IMG/VR virus record: IMGVR_UViG_3300042554_001855
Span: 59,212 to 123,211 of that record
Length of the DNA stretch: 64,000 bases
Strand: one strand, 5' to 3'
DNA from: a virus
Every line of letters starts with the position of its first letter. The first letter of the stretch is position 1. The translations under genes were made by a program, and so were the position numbers. The notes under the pieces were generated by a model. That model was given only the letters and a program-made list of their open reading frames with translations. It ran no database searches and had not been told where the DNA came from. Shown here piece by piece: positions 25,971 to 34,560 of the stretch.

Positions 25971-26686
25971 TTCTTCTGGAGAACTACCTGATATTCGTCC
26001 ATTACCAATTCAAATCCATTATCAATCAGATAAGGAATTGAATATTTTGCCTTACCATAATCAGATTCATCTTCAGCAATAATCTTAGGAGTTGTATTCC
26101 TAACATCATCAATCAGAATAATTCCTTTGTCGCTGATTAAATCCCTTTCAACGATAATCTTAGATTCTCTCAAATGAAGTTCTGCAGTTGGTTCAATGGG
26201 AGTCATATCCCCAGTGTCCATGTACAGAAAATCAATCTTACCTTCACCGAGTTCTAGAAACTCCTCAGAGGACATAACAACATGCTCAATGTTATCAAGA
26301 CCTTCAGTTACAACTTTACTTCTACGAATATGACGTGGTTCCAAATCAACAGTGATGAAATCAATATCTGTTCCCTGAATTAATTCACCAACAACACGGG
26401 TGAAGCAACCCGCTGCCCAGTCCCACACATCAGGATTTTCTGGTTGCCAAAACTTAATATCATCACTATTGCATCCAGGAAACTTACCATCAACAAAACT
26501 GCGAGTTGTTCCAAGTTCAACAATTGTAGTAAAACCATTCTCTACAACTTGGTCCCAGCAATACTTCATTGTATCGTAACGGAACTTAGGAACTCTTCCG
26601 TAATACTTTTTAAATTCTTCATCAGTAGTATATTTTGCGTGAGCATTATCCATATACTCTTTATACTTTTCTAATGCATTAGACAT
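25967..26686 (-). CDS. SAM-dependent methyltransferase-like protein, 239 aa
   Basis: Motif I is FTTIVELGTTRSFVDGKF (about residue 52), and the later acidic strand DFLYMDTGDMTPIEPT plus GIILIDDVRNTTPK resemble Methyltransf_24 enzymes, several of which act on glycans. The N-terminal 50 residues are helical. Overlaps the upstream gene by 8 bp and the downstream by 4 bp. Probably methylates a sugar of the phage-made polymer; inference from context. Confidence 0.65.
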   Translation of the reverse strand: MSNALEKYKEYMDNAHAKYTTDEEFKKYYGRVPKFRYDTMKYCWDQVVENGFTTIVELGTTRSFVDGKFPGCNSDDIKFWQPENPDVWDWAAGCFTRVVGELIQGTDIDFITVDLEPRHIRRSKVVTEGLDNIEHVVMSSEEFLELGEGKIDFLYMDTGDMTPIEPTAELHLRESKIIVERDLISDKGIILIDDVRNTTPKIIAEDESDYGKAKYSIPYLIDNGFELVMDEYQVVLQKK

Positions 26687-27701
26687 TATAGATTTTCCTC
26701 CATTGTTGTAGGGTTTTTTCCTTATGGGTTTTACTGCATTCTAACATTATAGCACAAATCTCTTCTCTGTGTGAAACAACAGTTCGAAATGCTTCTGGTA
26801 TTTCAGAGAAGTCATCAATATAAACTGCAAACTTATCAAAGTATTCATTATACCATTCACATGTCTGAACAGTATTCTGATAGAGACCGCTACCAAACCA
26901 ATAATTTGGTTGTCTCGAAAGTTTAAATATCAAATCCTCAGATGGAAGAATGACAGGCAATCCAATGCCCATCATTTCAAATGCTGCAAGTTTAGAATAC
27001 TGCTCTGGTAAAATAAAATATGCTTGATATTTCTTTGCAAGTTCAACAAGTCCAGAGTACCCCCTGTACTTACAAACATCTGCAACTAAATTATAGGAAT
27101 CAAATAATTTTATACTATCTTGAAAAATTGTGTCATTATGATAGCGAGATATAAGCACATCTCCACCTTTCAATTCATCTCCGTAATCCCCACCAAATCC
27201 GATTAATTTCAAATCATCTTCATCAGAAAGCGAAGTATCAATTGAATAACCAATAGGTCTCACAACTTCTTCAGTGATATTCACTCCAAAGTGCTTTGCC
27301 CACACTCTTTCAAATTCAGTATATGGAATCACTTTTACATTATCCATTGTTGTTGCTTGAGCGAACAAGGTATGATAATCACTATCACCTTGCATATCAT
27401 AATTAAATCGATTACAGACCCAGATAATCAATTGGCCAGTAAATTCTTGAATATTCTCAAGAAAAATTCGTGAAAGTGGAGCAGTGTCTGAGGTAATTAC
27501 AAAATCAAAAGAATTAAAGTATTCTTTGTTCTTTTGCCAAACAGAGTTTGCATAATCTTTACTAATCACATAATGATCTCTCTCAAGGATTTGGTTCCAA
27601 ATTGAAAGTTTATTGGTTAAATCCAAACCCAATTCATTACAAACATATTGATGGTCCTTCAGGCAACCATAATGGTGTGATAGATGTAGAACTTTTTTCA
27701 T
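26679..27701 (-). CDS. GT-B type glycosyltransferase-like protein, 340 aa
   Basis: Two Rossmann-like halves can be seen. The first begins KKVLHLSHHYGCLKDHQYV with FVITSDTAPLSRIFLE; the second has YQAYFILPEQYSKLAAFEMMGIGLPVILPS, where the Glu of AAFEMMGIGLPV matches the nucleotide-binding EAMxxGxPV signature of GT4-like enzymes. Hence a retaining GT-B glycosyltransferase is likely. Embedded in the glycan operon with 4-8 bp overlaps. Donor sugar unknown. Confidence 0.7.
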   Translation of the reverse strand: MKKVLHLSHHYGCLKDHQYVCNELGLDLTNKLSIWNQILERDHYVISKDYANSVWQKNKEYFNSFDFVITSDTAPLSRIFLENIQEFTGQLIIWVCNRFNYDMQGDSDYHTLFAQATTMDNVKVIPYTEFERVWAKHFGVNITEEVVRPIGYSIDTSLSDEDDLKLIGFGGDYGDELKGGDVLISRYHNDTIFQDSIKLFDSYNLVADVCKYRGYSGLVELAKKYQAYFILPEQYSKLAAFEMMGIGLPVILPSEDLIFKLSRQPNYWFGSGLYQNTVQTCEWYNEYFDKFAVYIDDFSEIPEAFRTVVSHREEICAIMLECSKTHKEKTLQQWRKIYNV

Positions 27702-28597
27702 TGCTCAGAAATCCAATCCTCAAGTTTTATACTCGATTGCCACCCATAAACTCTCTTTATCTTAGATACATTTGCCAAACTCTGCCTTGCTTCCGCAGGT
27801 CTTGGTGGAATGTGTGTAATATCACTGGAAATCATCTCAGCAATTTTTTTAATCGTTGTAGCCTTACCAGTTCCAACATTATAGACTTGTCCATAAGTCT
27901 CAACATCCTTTTCAGCAACAGTAAGGTTTGCTGAGGCAATATCAGATACATGAATAAAGTCTCTAGTTTGTCTGCCATCACCAACAACAGTCAAGGTTTT
28001 TCCATCCTTTCTCTGATCTAGAAAAATTCCCATCACAGGAGCGTATTGACCCGTCTTTGGTTGGCGTGGTCCATAGACATTAAAGTATCTAAGAGTTACT
28101 GTCTTCACATTATATAAGTCAGCATACATCTTCATCAAATATTCACCAGACAACTTAGAAACTGAATAAGGATTCAAAGGGTCTGGGGTATCAGTCTCTA
28201 AGCAAATTTTATCAGTCAGACCGTAGATTGCTGCTGTAGATGAAAATACAACTTTATCAACCTTAGCAACTCTTGCTGCTTCCAAAACGTGACAAAGACT
28301 TGATACATTATTGAGATATGCTTTGTCTGGATTCTCAATACAATAAGGAATGGAAACATCAGATGCTAGATGAAAAATGTAATCACATCCCCTACACATT
28401 TCTGTTAGAGTTCCAAGATTATCAGGAGAACTTAAATCAAACTGATAGTTTCTAGCACCAGGATTCCAATAATACTCATCATGACTATTGGCAGATTCAT
28501 TGTCTATGACCATTACGTCGTAGTCATTTGCCAATAGTAAATCTACCAGATTAGATCCAATAAATCCTGCACCACCTGTAACTAATGCTTTTTTCAT
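27698..28597 (-). CDS. NAD-dependent sugar-nucleotide epimerase (GalE/WbpP-like), 299 aa
   Basis: Extended short-chain dehydrogenase: ALVTGGAGFIGSNLVDLLL binds NAD at the N-terminus, FHLASDVSIPYCIENP and VFSSTAAIYG follow, and the catalytic Tyr/Lys is in NPYSVSKLSGEYL. The late motif RYFNVYGPRQPKTGQY is typical of UDP-hexose 4-epimerases. Slightly short of the usual 320-340 residues. It interconverts UDP-sugars for the glycosyltransferases of this operon. Overlaps both neighbours by 4 bp. Confidence 0.88.
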   Translation of the reverse strand: MKKALVTGGAGFIGSNLVDLLLANDYDVMVIDNESANSHDEYYWNPGARNYQFDLSSPDNLGTLTEMCRGCDYIFHLASDVSIPYCIENPDKAYLNNVSSLCHVLEAARVAKVDKVVFSSTAAIYGLTDKICLETDTPDPLNPYSVSKLSGEYLMKMYADLYNVKTVTLRYFNVYGPRQPKTGQYAPVMGIFLDQRKDGKTLTVVGDGRQTRDFIHVSDIASANLTVAEKDVETYGQVYNVGTGKATTIKKIAEMISSDITHIPPRPAEARQSLANVSKIKRVYGWQSSIKLEDWISEQ

Positions 28598-29532
28598 AAG
28601 ATTGCAAACATGTCCTTTAATCTACTTACATAGGTATGCCCATCTCTAATGAAGGACATCGCACTTCTCATTTTCTCTTCAGTGCAGTTTCTAGAATCTT
28701 CAACCAGTTTCTGATATAGATTTTCTAGATTGGAATCGGTTGTAAAGTGTTCTCCAAAAACATCGGCAATTTCTGGATGATTTGAACCCGTCCATCTACC
28801 ATAACTAATGTTCTTAAATAATCTACAAGGATAATATCTACCCTGCACCAAATGGGGAGCATCTCGTATATCAACTGAAATATAAGAGTCTCTTACCATC
28901 TGAATGTTTTGATTGATGTCTGGAGCACTGTTAGAGTAAATACCAGACCATCCACCAGGATTCCTAAAATACTTTCCGTGCCTTTCACAGATATTTTTAA
29001 ACTCTAGGATATTCTGCCCGTTTGGAGTTCCGATAAAATAAATGCTATCTCTCGACTCATCAAACAATTCAGGTTCAACTTGATCGATTTCATCGGGCAG
29101 TAAATCAGTTGCCCACATCGTTGTAATTGTCTTCGTCTTTGGATGAAAATAATGGTGCAAACTTATCTTCTGCAACTCATCATCACTTGACCAAGTAATA
29201 TTATCTGCAGGATTCCAACGATCTGCAAAATAAACAAAGTTAAAATACCTTGGATGCGTTAAGCGATATGGAGTATCTCTATCAGAAAGCCCAAAAGGCA
29301 AATCTGCATTGTGATTAAAATACACACAGTCATCTAAAACTGGCATATTCTTACAAACATTATGCTCAGTAATAAAAATAGATTCAGAAAAATCTACATT
29401 ACTCACATCGTCATCATCATCAAACCATTCAACTTCATATCCAAGATAATCTGCTGCCCGCCAATATCCGAAATGTACATAAGAGTGAGTATGAGTTCCA
29501 ATCTTATGTCCCCATATTACTACCTTTTTCAT
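28594..29532 (-). CDS. Glycosyltransferase-like protein, 312 aa
   Basis: N-terminal KKVVIWGHKIGTHTHSYVHF and a C-terminal segment with GRYYPCRLFKNISYGRWTGSN suggest a GT-B-like architecture as in several cyanophage surface-glycan proteins. The family is not clear: no EAMxxG signature is seen. An acidic run (WFDDDDDVSN) lies near residue 36. 4 bp overlaps on both sides place it firmly in the operon. Function inferred from fold hints and position only. Confidence 0.5.
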   Translation of the reverse strand: MKKVVIWGHKIGTHTHSYVHFGYWRAADYLGYEVEWFDDDDDVSNVDFSESIFITEHNVCKNMPVLDDCVYFNHNADLPFGLSDRDTPYRLTHPRYFNFVYFADRWNPADNITWSSDDELQKISLHHYFHPKTKTITTMWATDLLPDEIDQVEPELFDESRDSIYFIGTPNGQNILEFKNICERHGKYFRNPGGWSGIYSNSAPDINQNIQMVRDSYISVDIRDAPHLVQGRYYPCRLFKNISYGRWTGSNHPEIADVFGEHFTTDSNLENLYQKLVEDSRNCTEEKMRSAMSFIRDGHTYVSRLKDMFAIL

Positions 29533-30173
29533 TCTTTAACCCTCAATGGTAACCAAAAACGTTGGTCGGGAGACATAAACTCTACTGAAGGATAATCTGT
29601 CAATTTACCATCCGTTCCGTTAGAACTGGTTTGATAGAACATAGGTTCATCAAAAGCATATACATCATAATACTTTTGAACATCAGCAAATCCAATATCA
29701 TGATGATCGGAAATCAAATACCCATGATAGGCAATTCGCTTGCACAAATCAACGTAGTCAGGATTGATATAGAGAATTGCATGGGCACTAACCATATTAT
29801 AAATGCGAACTAAATCATCATACCCCTCTACTTTGTCCCACTGAACACAAGGTCCAGAGTGAGAGTTCATTCTTCCCCATGAAGAAATTCCTAGATAAAC
29901 AGCATCTGCCTCATCAGGAATCTCAATCTCATCTACAAAGTTAAGAGGAATGCAATCATCCTCTAAAACAATAAAGGGAGAATCTACTTCCTCCAATGCC
30001 AAAGCATGGGAATAAGCACATCCCCTTTTACCTATTGGGTCTTTGAATGCAGAAACCCTAATAACATTTTTGAATCCTAGTTTTTCTAGATTCTCTTCCA
30101 TCAACTCCCGCCTACGGGATTGTTCATCTAAGTTAATATAAACAACTGGTAGTTCTGTCAGTTTTAACTTCAT
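29529..30173 (-). CDS. Glycosyltransferase family 25-like, 214 aa
   Basis: GT25 marks are VVYINLDEQSRRRELMEENL at residue 10, KRGCAYSHALALEEV near 49, and FIVLEDDCIPLNF about 67. It is shorter than the copy at 24.5 kb and only distantly similar, so not a recent duplicate. Cytoplasmic sugar transferase for the operon's glycan. ATGA overlaps on both sides. Confidence 0.78.
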   Translation of the reverse strand: MKLKLTELPVVYINLDEQSRRRELMEENLEKLGFKNVIRVSAFKDPIGKRGCAYSHALALEEVDSPFIVLEDDCIPLNFVDEIEIPDEADAVYLGISSWGRMNSHSGPCVQWDKVEGYDDLVRIYNMVSAHAILYINPDYVDLCKRIAYHGYLISDHHDIGFADVQKYYDVYAFDEPMFYQTSSNGTDGKLTDYPSVEFMSPDQRFWLPLRVKE

Positions 30174-31030
30174 ACTTCACCTCTAAGGGCTCTCAATATA
30201 CCTTCTTCTAAAGAAATTTTAGGAGTGTAAAAACTTAGCATTTTTGATGGATCACAAACCCGATATTGAACTCCAACAGGAGCAGTTGGAATATGATTCG
30301 GAGTTGGACTATATCCTTTCAATGAAGTGACTAAAGAAAACAGTTCATTGAAAGAAGTAGCAATGCCCCAACCAAGATTTACAGGACCTTGAATATCCTC
30401 TTTGATTGCAGTATCTACTGCTTCAATTATATCATGCATATGAATAAAATCCCTAACCTGATTTCCATCTCCCCATATATCAAATGGGTCTGCAAGATTT
30501 CTAGCTCTATTAATATAAGATGGGAAAGGATAATCTAAATCTTGGTCGGTTCCATATCCACTAAAAGGTCTAAAGACATTAATCTTTATACCTTCTGCTT
30601 CTAAAAACTGCATCAAAAATTCACCCGTCAATTTAGACCAACCATAAGTCATATCAGGGTTATTGATATCTGATAAATCAATATCAGTTTCCTTTAATTG
30701 ATACTTCTGTGTCTGCAGTTTGGTTGGATAGGCAGCAGAAGATGAAAAGTAAATAATGCGTGTTGGTTTAGTTCGAAGTGCCCACTGACACATTTCGGAA
30801 TCAATAGAAAGGTCAGTTGCTACTGATAAAGGATTATGTTCGATTGTCTGACGACCACCAACGATTGCTGCTAGATGGACTACTAAATCAAACTTATCCT
30901 CTGAAGTCTTGAAGTAATCTCTACAATCATTGCCATCTTTAATATCGATACCAACAATATCATGATCAACATACTTCCTCATGAAGTATTTTCCGACAAA
31001 TCCTTTATGTCCTGTGATTAATATTTTCAT
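30170..31030 (-). CDS. NAD-dependent epimerase/reductase (SDR), 286 aa
   Basis: Begins KILITGHKGFVGKYFMRKYV (NAD-binding glycine motif), then DLVVHLAAIVGGRQ, the Ser of YFSSSAAYPT, and the catalytic Tyr/Lys in MTYGWSKLTGEFLM. The region FRPFSGYGTDQDLDYPFPS resembles GDP-sugar or dTDP-sugar epimerases (GDP-fucose synthase/GME-like). With an alpha-fucosyltransferase family gene in the same operon, a sugar epimerase/reductase making a deoxysugar or heptose nucleotide is plausible. Substrate uncertain. Confidence 0.8.
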   Translation of the reverse strand: MKILITGHKGFVGKYFMRKYVDHDIVGIDIKDGNDCRDYFKTSEDKFDLVVHLAAIVGGRQTIEHNPLSVATDLSIDSEMCQWALRTKPTRIIYFSSSAAYPTKLQTQKYQLKETDIDLSDINNPDMTYGWSKLTGEFLMQFLEAEGIKINVFRPFSGYGTDQDLDYPFPSYINRARNLADPFDIWGDGNQVRDFIHMHDIIEAVDTAIKEDIQGPVNLGWGIATSFNELFSLVTSLKGYSPTPNHIPTAPVGVQYRVCDPSKMLSFYTPKISLEEGILRALRGEV

Positions 31031-31722
31031 GCTCTGAGTTCAGAATGATTTTTCTTTAGGGCAATAATTTTAGGAGCAAAGGGATAATCTGGATTTCCCA
31101 TTTGTTCTTCGGCAAAACAATACGAAGGTGTCAGACTCAAAGTGGGTGGATTATCAATCAGGTAACGATTCATCTGTGACTCATCATGCCACAAAGCAAT
31201 CACACCATTCTCAAGGTCTTTAGTCACACGGTCTGCAAGAACCTCTGCCATCTCAAGAAATCTTTTAGTAGATCCACCATTGAATCCACCAGCGTAATAG
31301 TCCTCTCCTTCCTCACCCACAGGGACGTATGCCAGCGACTGTGGGTTTCTATCGTAAGACCTCTGCTCCTTAGGATAGAAGGACTGGTAGGGGTGCTGAG
31401 TGGCAACCAGGTCGCTTAGAACCTCATCACCAACCTTATCTACCAGACCCATATCCACATCAAAGTAGAAGCAATAATCAAACTGAGAGATAAACTCTTT
31501 TTCTTTTACAAAGTAGTTGTATCTCTTCAGAGTTGGCATTGGCCAAGGTTCGTGGTCAATCTGACAAACTCGCACATTGTCAGATGCTTCAACTTCATGG
31601 TCTGTGAAAAGCAAACACTCAATCTCATGTCCATTGAGAAAGTTCTCTTCAATATTATCAAGAAGTCTTTCAACGAACTGAATATACTTGTTTGTTGCAA
31701 TGGTCAGGATACAGATTTTCAT
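31027..31722 (-). CDS. Glycosyltransferase family 6-like (ABO-type), 231 aa
   Basis: The signature of GT6 is present: FYFDVDMGL with a DxD metal site, YYAGGFNGGSTKRFLEM, and WHDESQMNRYLIDNPPT followed by LTPSYCF. In vertebrates this family holds the ABO blood-group and alpha-1,3-galactosyl transferases; GT6 copies are rare in bacteria and are also reported in a cyanophage. The start at 31722 is preferred because GAGGTG stands before it, rather than four codons upstream. It would add alpha-1,3-linked Gal or GalNAc to a fucosylated or plain galactose acceptor; the fucosyltransferase gene is in the same operon. Confidence 0.82.
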   Translation of the reverse strand: MKICILTIATNKYIQFVERLLDNIEENFLNGHEIECLLFTDHEVEASDNVRVCQIDHEPWPMPTLKRYNYFVKEKEFISQFDYCFYFDVDMGLVDKVGDEVLSDLVATQHPYQSFYPKEQRSYDRNPQSLAYVPVGEEGEDYYAGGFNGGSTKRFLEMAEVLADRVTKDLENGVIALWHDESQMNRYLIDNPPTLSLTPSYCFAEEQMGNPDYPFAPKIIALKKNHSELRA

Positions 31723-31723
31723 C

Positions 31724-32452
31724 TTACACCTCAATATAATTTACATTATCAAAAACAAAAAATCCCTTGTCTTTATGTTCTTGAACGGTTCCATGTAAAA
31801 AGCAATTGAGATTTACTTCGGAACCATACTTATATTTAATCGCTGCTGCCATGGAGTTTCCTCCAGAGTAGAGACAGAAATAATCCTTTGCACTATGAAT
31901 GATATCAGCATACTGGAAAATACTCTCAATCTCAAGAGGATTATTTTCAAATTCAAATCCACCTGAAAGTGAAAGTGAATTTACATTTTTAAAAGTTACC
32001 AATAATGCATCATCAGGAATAGAAGATTCTACCAATGAAAATAATTTATCAGCATCATAAAATTCACCGACATCATTCTTCAATAAAGTATGTGCAGACA
32101 AATCAACAATCGTCTTATCTCTATATTCCTCTAAAAGATTTGGTTGATAATAGATTTCAGGATATCTACCGTCACCTGCAAATCCATGCCGAATTTCTGC
32201 AGCAGAAACAATGTTGTCTGTTGTTCCATTTTTAAGATCGGGAGCACATGAACCAATGTTTGCATGATTGGTTGCAACACCTTTTACATAAGGATTGTCT
32301 CTCCAACAAAATTCATAAATCTCAGGGTTTCTATATGTATTGTCAGCACTGATATAAAAATTATATCCCTTTTCTGCATACAATTTAGGTAGGGTAGTGA
32401 ATTGAAGATTGTCACCTAATCCACCCCAAGGTTGTCCAAAAAATACGTTCAT
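31724..32452 (-). CDS. Glycosyltransferase-like protein of glycan operon, 242 aa
   Basis: The start MNVFFGQPWGGLGDNLQFTT, with glycines in a GGLGDNL loop, resembles the first half of GT9/ADP-heptose-type GT-B enzymes, and YFCLYSGGNSMAAAI matches their donor-site Gly-Gly/Ser loop. At 242 residues it is short for GT9 (about 320). No membrane span. It overlaps the upstream gene by 4 bp. I call it GT-like with caution. Confidence 0.55.
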   Translation of the reverse strand: MNVFFGQPWGGLGDNLQFTTLPKLYAEKGYNFYISADNTYRNPEIYEFCWRDNPYVKGVATNHANIGSCAPDLKNGTTDNIVSAAEIRHGFAGDGRYPEIYYQPNLLEEYRDKTIVDLSAHTLLKNDVGEFYDADKLFSLVESSIPDDALLVTFKNVNSLSLSGGFEFENNPLEIESIFQYADIIHSAKDYFCLYSGGNSMAAAIKYKYGSEVNLNCFLHGTVQEHKDKGFFVFDNVNYIEV

Positions 32453-33141
32453 TTTCCTTTATTTACAAAGATAAAATCTGTTCCGAAATGAACTCCAGTA
32501 TTTCCATAAGCCCTATAGAAATTGTGAGTTTTCAAAAAATTATTTACATCATCAAAAAGACACTGCCCATCATACATTGGATTAATCTCCAACTCTGTAT
32601 GAATCACCTGAACAGTTGAAAGAAGTTTTTCGCCCATTGATTCTAATGCAATTAACTCAGCACCCTGAAGGTCCATCCACATCAAATCAATATTCTCAAT
32701 TCCATTTTCTTCACAAAAAGAATCTAGTCTCACACAATCAACTTCCAATTCTTTTTGGACGTATTTTTCAATATGGTCATATGTGCCATTTGCTTTATAA
32801 AGACTAGATGCACCTCTATTTCCATCAAACCAAGGAGTAACAGTTTTCTCAGGGTCAATAGGATAAAAAGTGCATATTCCATTGTAACTATTCACAGCTT
32901 TATTAATGACTGTAATGTTATCAATGTCTTTGGTATTCTCTAAACAAACTTGATAAGAATCTGGGTTTGCTTCAAATGCAAATATCCTTGCATTCTTATA
33001 TCGTTTGGAGAATTCAATAGACTCCAAACAATGCAAAGAACCAACATCAAAAATTACAGAAACCTCATTTGGATCTCTGAATTTTTGGTTGGCAAAAGTA
33101 TAAAATGTATCTAAAGATGAGACTTGGTACTGGGTTGTCAT
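32449..33141 (-). CDS. FkbM-family methyltransferase, 230 aa
   Basis: FkbM pattern: SVIFDVGSLHCLESIEFSKR (SAM loop), ARIFAFEANPDSYQVCLEN, VINKAVNSYNG, then VDCVRLDSFCEENGIENIDLMWMDLQGAEL with the family's conserved DxxGxE-like block. FkbM enzymes O-methylate sugars or polyketides. With the Methyltransf_24-like gene at 26 kb it would decorate the operon's glycan. 4 bp overlaps on both sides. Confidence 0.8.
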   Translation of the reverse strand: MTTQYQVSSLDTFYTFANQKFRDPNEVSVIFDVGSLHCLESIEFSKRYKNARIFAFEANPDSYQVCLENTKDIDNITVINKAVNSYNGICTFYPIDPEKTVTPWFDGNRGASSLYKANGTYDHIEKYVQKELEVDCVRLDSFCEENGIENIDLMWMDLQGAELIALESMGEKLLSTVQVIHTELEINPMYDGQCLFDDVNNFLKTHNFYRAYGNTGVHFGTDFIFVNKGK

Positions 33142-33467
33142 TTAAAAAAGTCTTTGTCCGAAATTGCTTTATCATCAATATAATAATCACCGAAGGGTTT
33201 CCCTAACATAAGATTAGTAAATTTACAACCCCAGGAAACTAACTGATCATATGTTTCATTATAACATGCATCATATGCTATTCTAACAGAGTTTTTACCT
33301 CTGCCCATACCTCTTGCAGTGAAGTATATAATAGTATGCCCATCATCATACAATGAATTAACTTTAGCAATCCTATCATAGAAAGGTTCTGCTAAAGAAT
33401 AATCACCATATGTTTGAGTGCATATGGTGTTATCAATATCTACAATATATGTTTTCAGTTCAGCCAT
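33138..33467 (-). CDS. Small HAD-type phosphatase, 109 aa
   Basis: HAD motif I is YIVDIDNTIC (nucleophile Asp and acid Asp), motif II the Thr in IIYFTARGMGRG, and motif III/IV the Lys/Asp in GKPFGDYYIDDKAI. At 109 residues it is a capless minimal phosphatase of the type found in capsule and sugar-phosphate loci. In this operon it could remove the phosphate between kinase and nucleotidyl-transfer steps, analogous to GmhB, though GmhB is longer. Overlaps transaldolase by 13 bp. Confidence 0.72.
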   Translation of the reverse strand: MAELKTYIVDIDNTICTQTYGDYSLAEPFYDRIAKVNSLYDDGHTIIYFTARGMGRGKNSVRIAYDACYNETYDQLVSWGCKFTNLMLGKPFGDYYIDDKAISDKDFFK

Positions 33468-34126
33468 GCAGAGAAGTCCTTATCAAAGCGTTCGATTGCT
33501 TCAGTGCTCTTAGGATGCTCAACCATCTCAAGAATAACGGGAAGACCAGTCGTTACGATATCGGCACCTTCTTTCCAAGCATCAGAAACATCAGTTTGAG
33601 TACGGATACTGCCAGCGATAATCTCACAATCTAGGGCGTTCTCATAAATGTAATTCTTGGTTCGGTCAAGAACCTTTGCAACATCTCCACCATGCTGCTT
33701 CAGGCGGCAGTAAAAGAGAGAAACGTAATGAGCACCAGCAGAAGCACACAGTTGCAGTTGCTGCTCACTGTAGCAAGCAGTGGCATTGATTTGCACACCT
33801 GCCTTGGAAACAGTTTTGATTGCACGAAGACCATCAAATCCAACTGGAATTTTCACATGAAACTTATTGCAAAGAGGATAAAACCTTTCATACATTTCAC
33901 TTGCTTGACGAACCATGCCCTCATAATCTAGGGCAAACACTTCAGCACTCAGAGAAAGATCTTCACTACCACAATACTCAGCAAGTTTTTGAATTAGTGC
34001 ATCAAAACTTCCCTTTGGTTCTTTAGCAATAATGGAAGGGTTGGTTGTTACACCTTGAATGGCACCCATTTCATTTGCTTTAATAATTTCATCAAGATTA
34101 GCTGTATCAGCAAAAAGATAGTTCAT
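33455..34126 (-). CDS. talC: Transaldolase, TalC type
   Basis: 223 residues of the short transaldolase/fructose-6-phosphate aldolase family: LFADTANLDEI at the start, GVTTNPSIIAKE, the Schiff-base Lys in NKFHVKIPVGFDG, and NATACYSEQQLQL. Transaldolase exchanges a three-carbon unit between sedoheptulose-7-phosphate/glyceraldehyde-3-phosphate and erythrose-4-phosphate/fructose-6-phosphate. Cyanophages use TalC to pull host carbon through the pentose phosphate pathway. Here it is embedded in the glycan operon rather than alone, so it may also feed a C5 or C7 sugar-phosphate to the kinase and nucleotidyltransferase nearby. Confidence 0.9.
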   Translation of the reverse strand: MNYLFADTANLDEIIKANEMGAIQGVTTNPSIIAKEPKGSFDALIQKLAEYCGSEDLSLSAEVFALDYEGMVRQASEMYERFYPLCNKFHVKIPVGFDGLRAIKTVSKAGVQINATACYSEQQLQLCASAGAHYVSLFYCRLKQHGGDVAKVLDRTKNYIYENALDCEIIAGSIRTQTDVSDAWKEGADIVTTGLPVILEMVEHPKSTEAIERFDKDFSAWLN

Positions 34127-34560
34127 TCGTCCTCTTTAAATACGTAGGTTTTTCCATCTTCAACGATGTTTGAATCTTCATCATCGTCTTTATTTGACCA
34201 TTCTACCACAATAGTATCCTCCAATGCAATACGCATATGCATCAAACCAGGAGGAATATGAAATACATCTCCTGCTTCTAAAATGATAGATTTATTTTTG
34301 GCACGACCAATTCTCATACCAACTTTAAGTTTTCCAGATTGAATATAATAATATTCATCTTTAGTGACGTGATACTCCATACTACTTTGAGTACCCGCTT
34401 TCATAAAGACTTCTTTTAAGGTAAAGTCATCAGTAGCAAATACGGTAGTGATGTATCCCCAATACTTCTCTCTTTTTTCTTCACACTTAAGTACAAGAGG
34501 AAGTTCTTGCCTCCCGTAACTATTGTCCGTAGTATTTGTTGATTCCATTCTTTCGTTCAA
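34123..34560 (-). CDS. Cupin-domain protein (sugar isomerase-like), 145 aa
   Basis: One cupin barrel: QSSMEYHVTKDEYYYIQSGKL (metal-ligand His and Glu motif) and then GDVFHIPPGLMHMRIALEDT with the last His. This arrangement occurs in type II mannose-6-phosphate isomerase and in sugar-nucleotide epimerases, and the C-terminus VEWSNKDDDEDSN is acidic. It overlaps the AraD-like gene by about 41 bp; ATG 34548 is an alternative start. Probably a sugar-phosphate isomerase or dehydratase in this pathway, not proven. Confidence 0.68.
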   Translation of the reverse strand: MNERMESTNTTDNSYGRQELPLVLKCEEKREKYWGYITTVFATDDFTLKEVFMKAGTQSSMEYHVTKDEYYYIQSGKLKVGMRIGRAKNKSIILEAGDVFHIPPGLMHMRIALEDTIVVEWSNKDDDEDSNIVEDGKTYVFKEDE

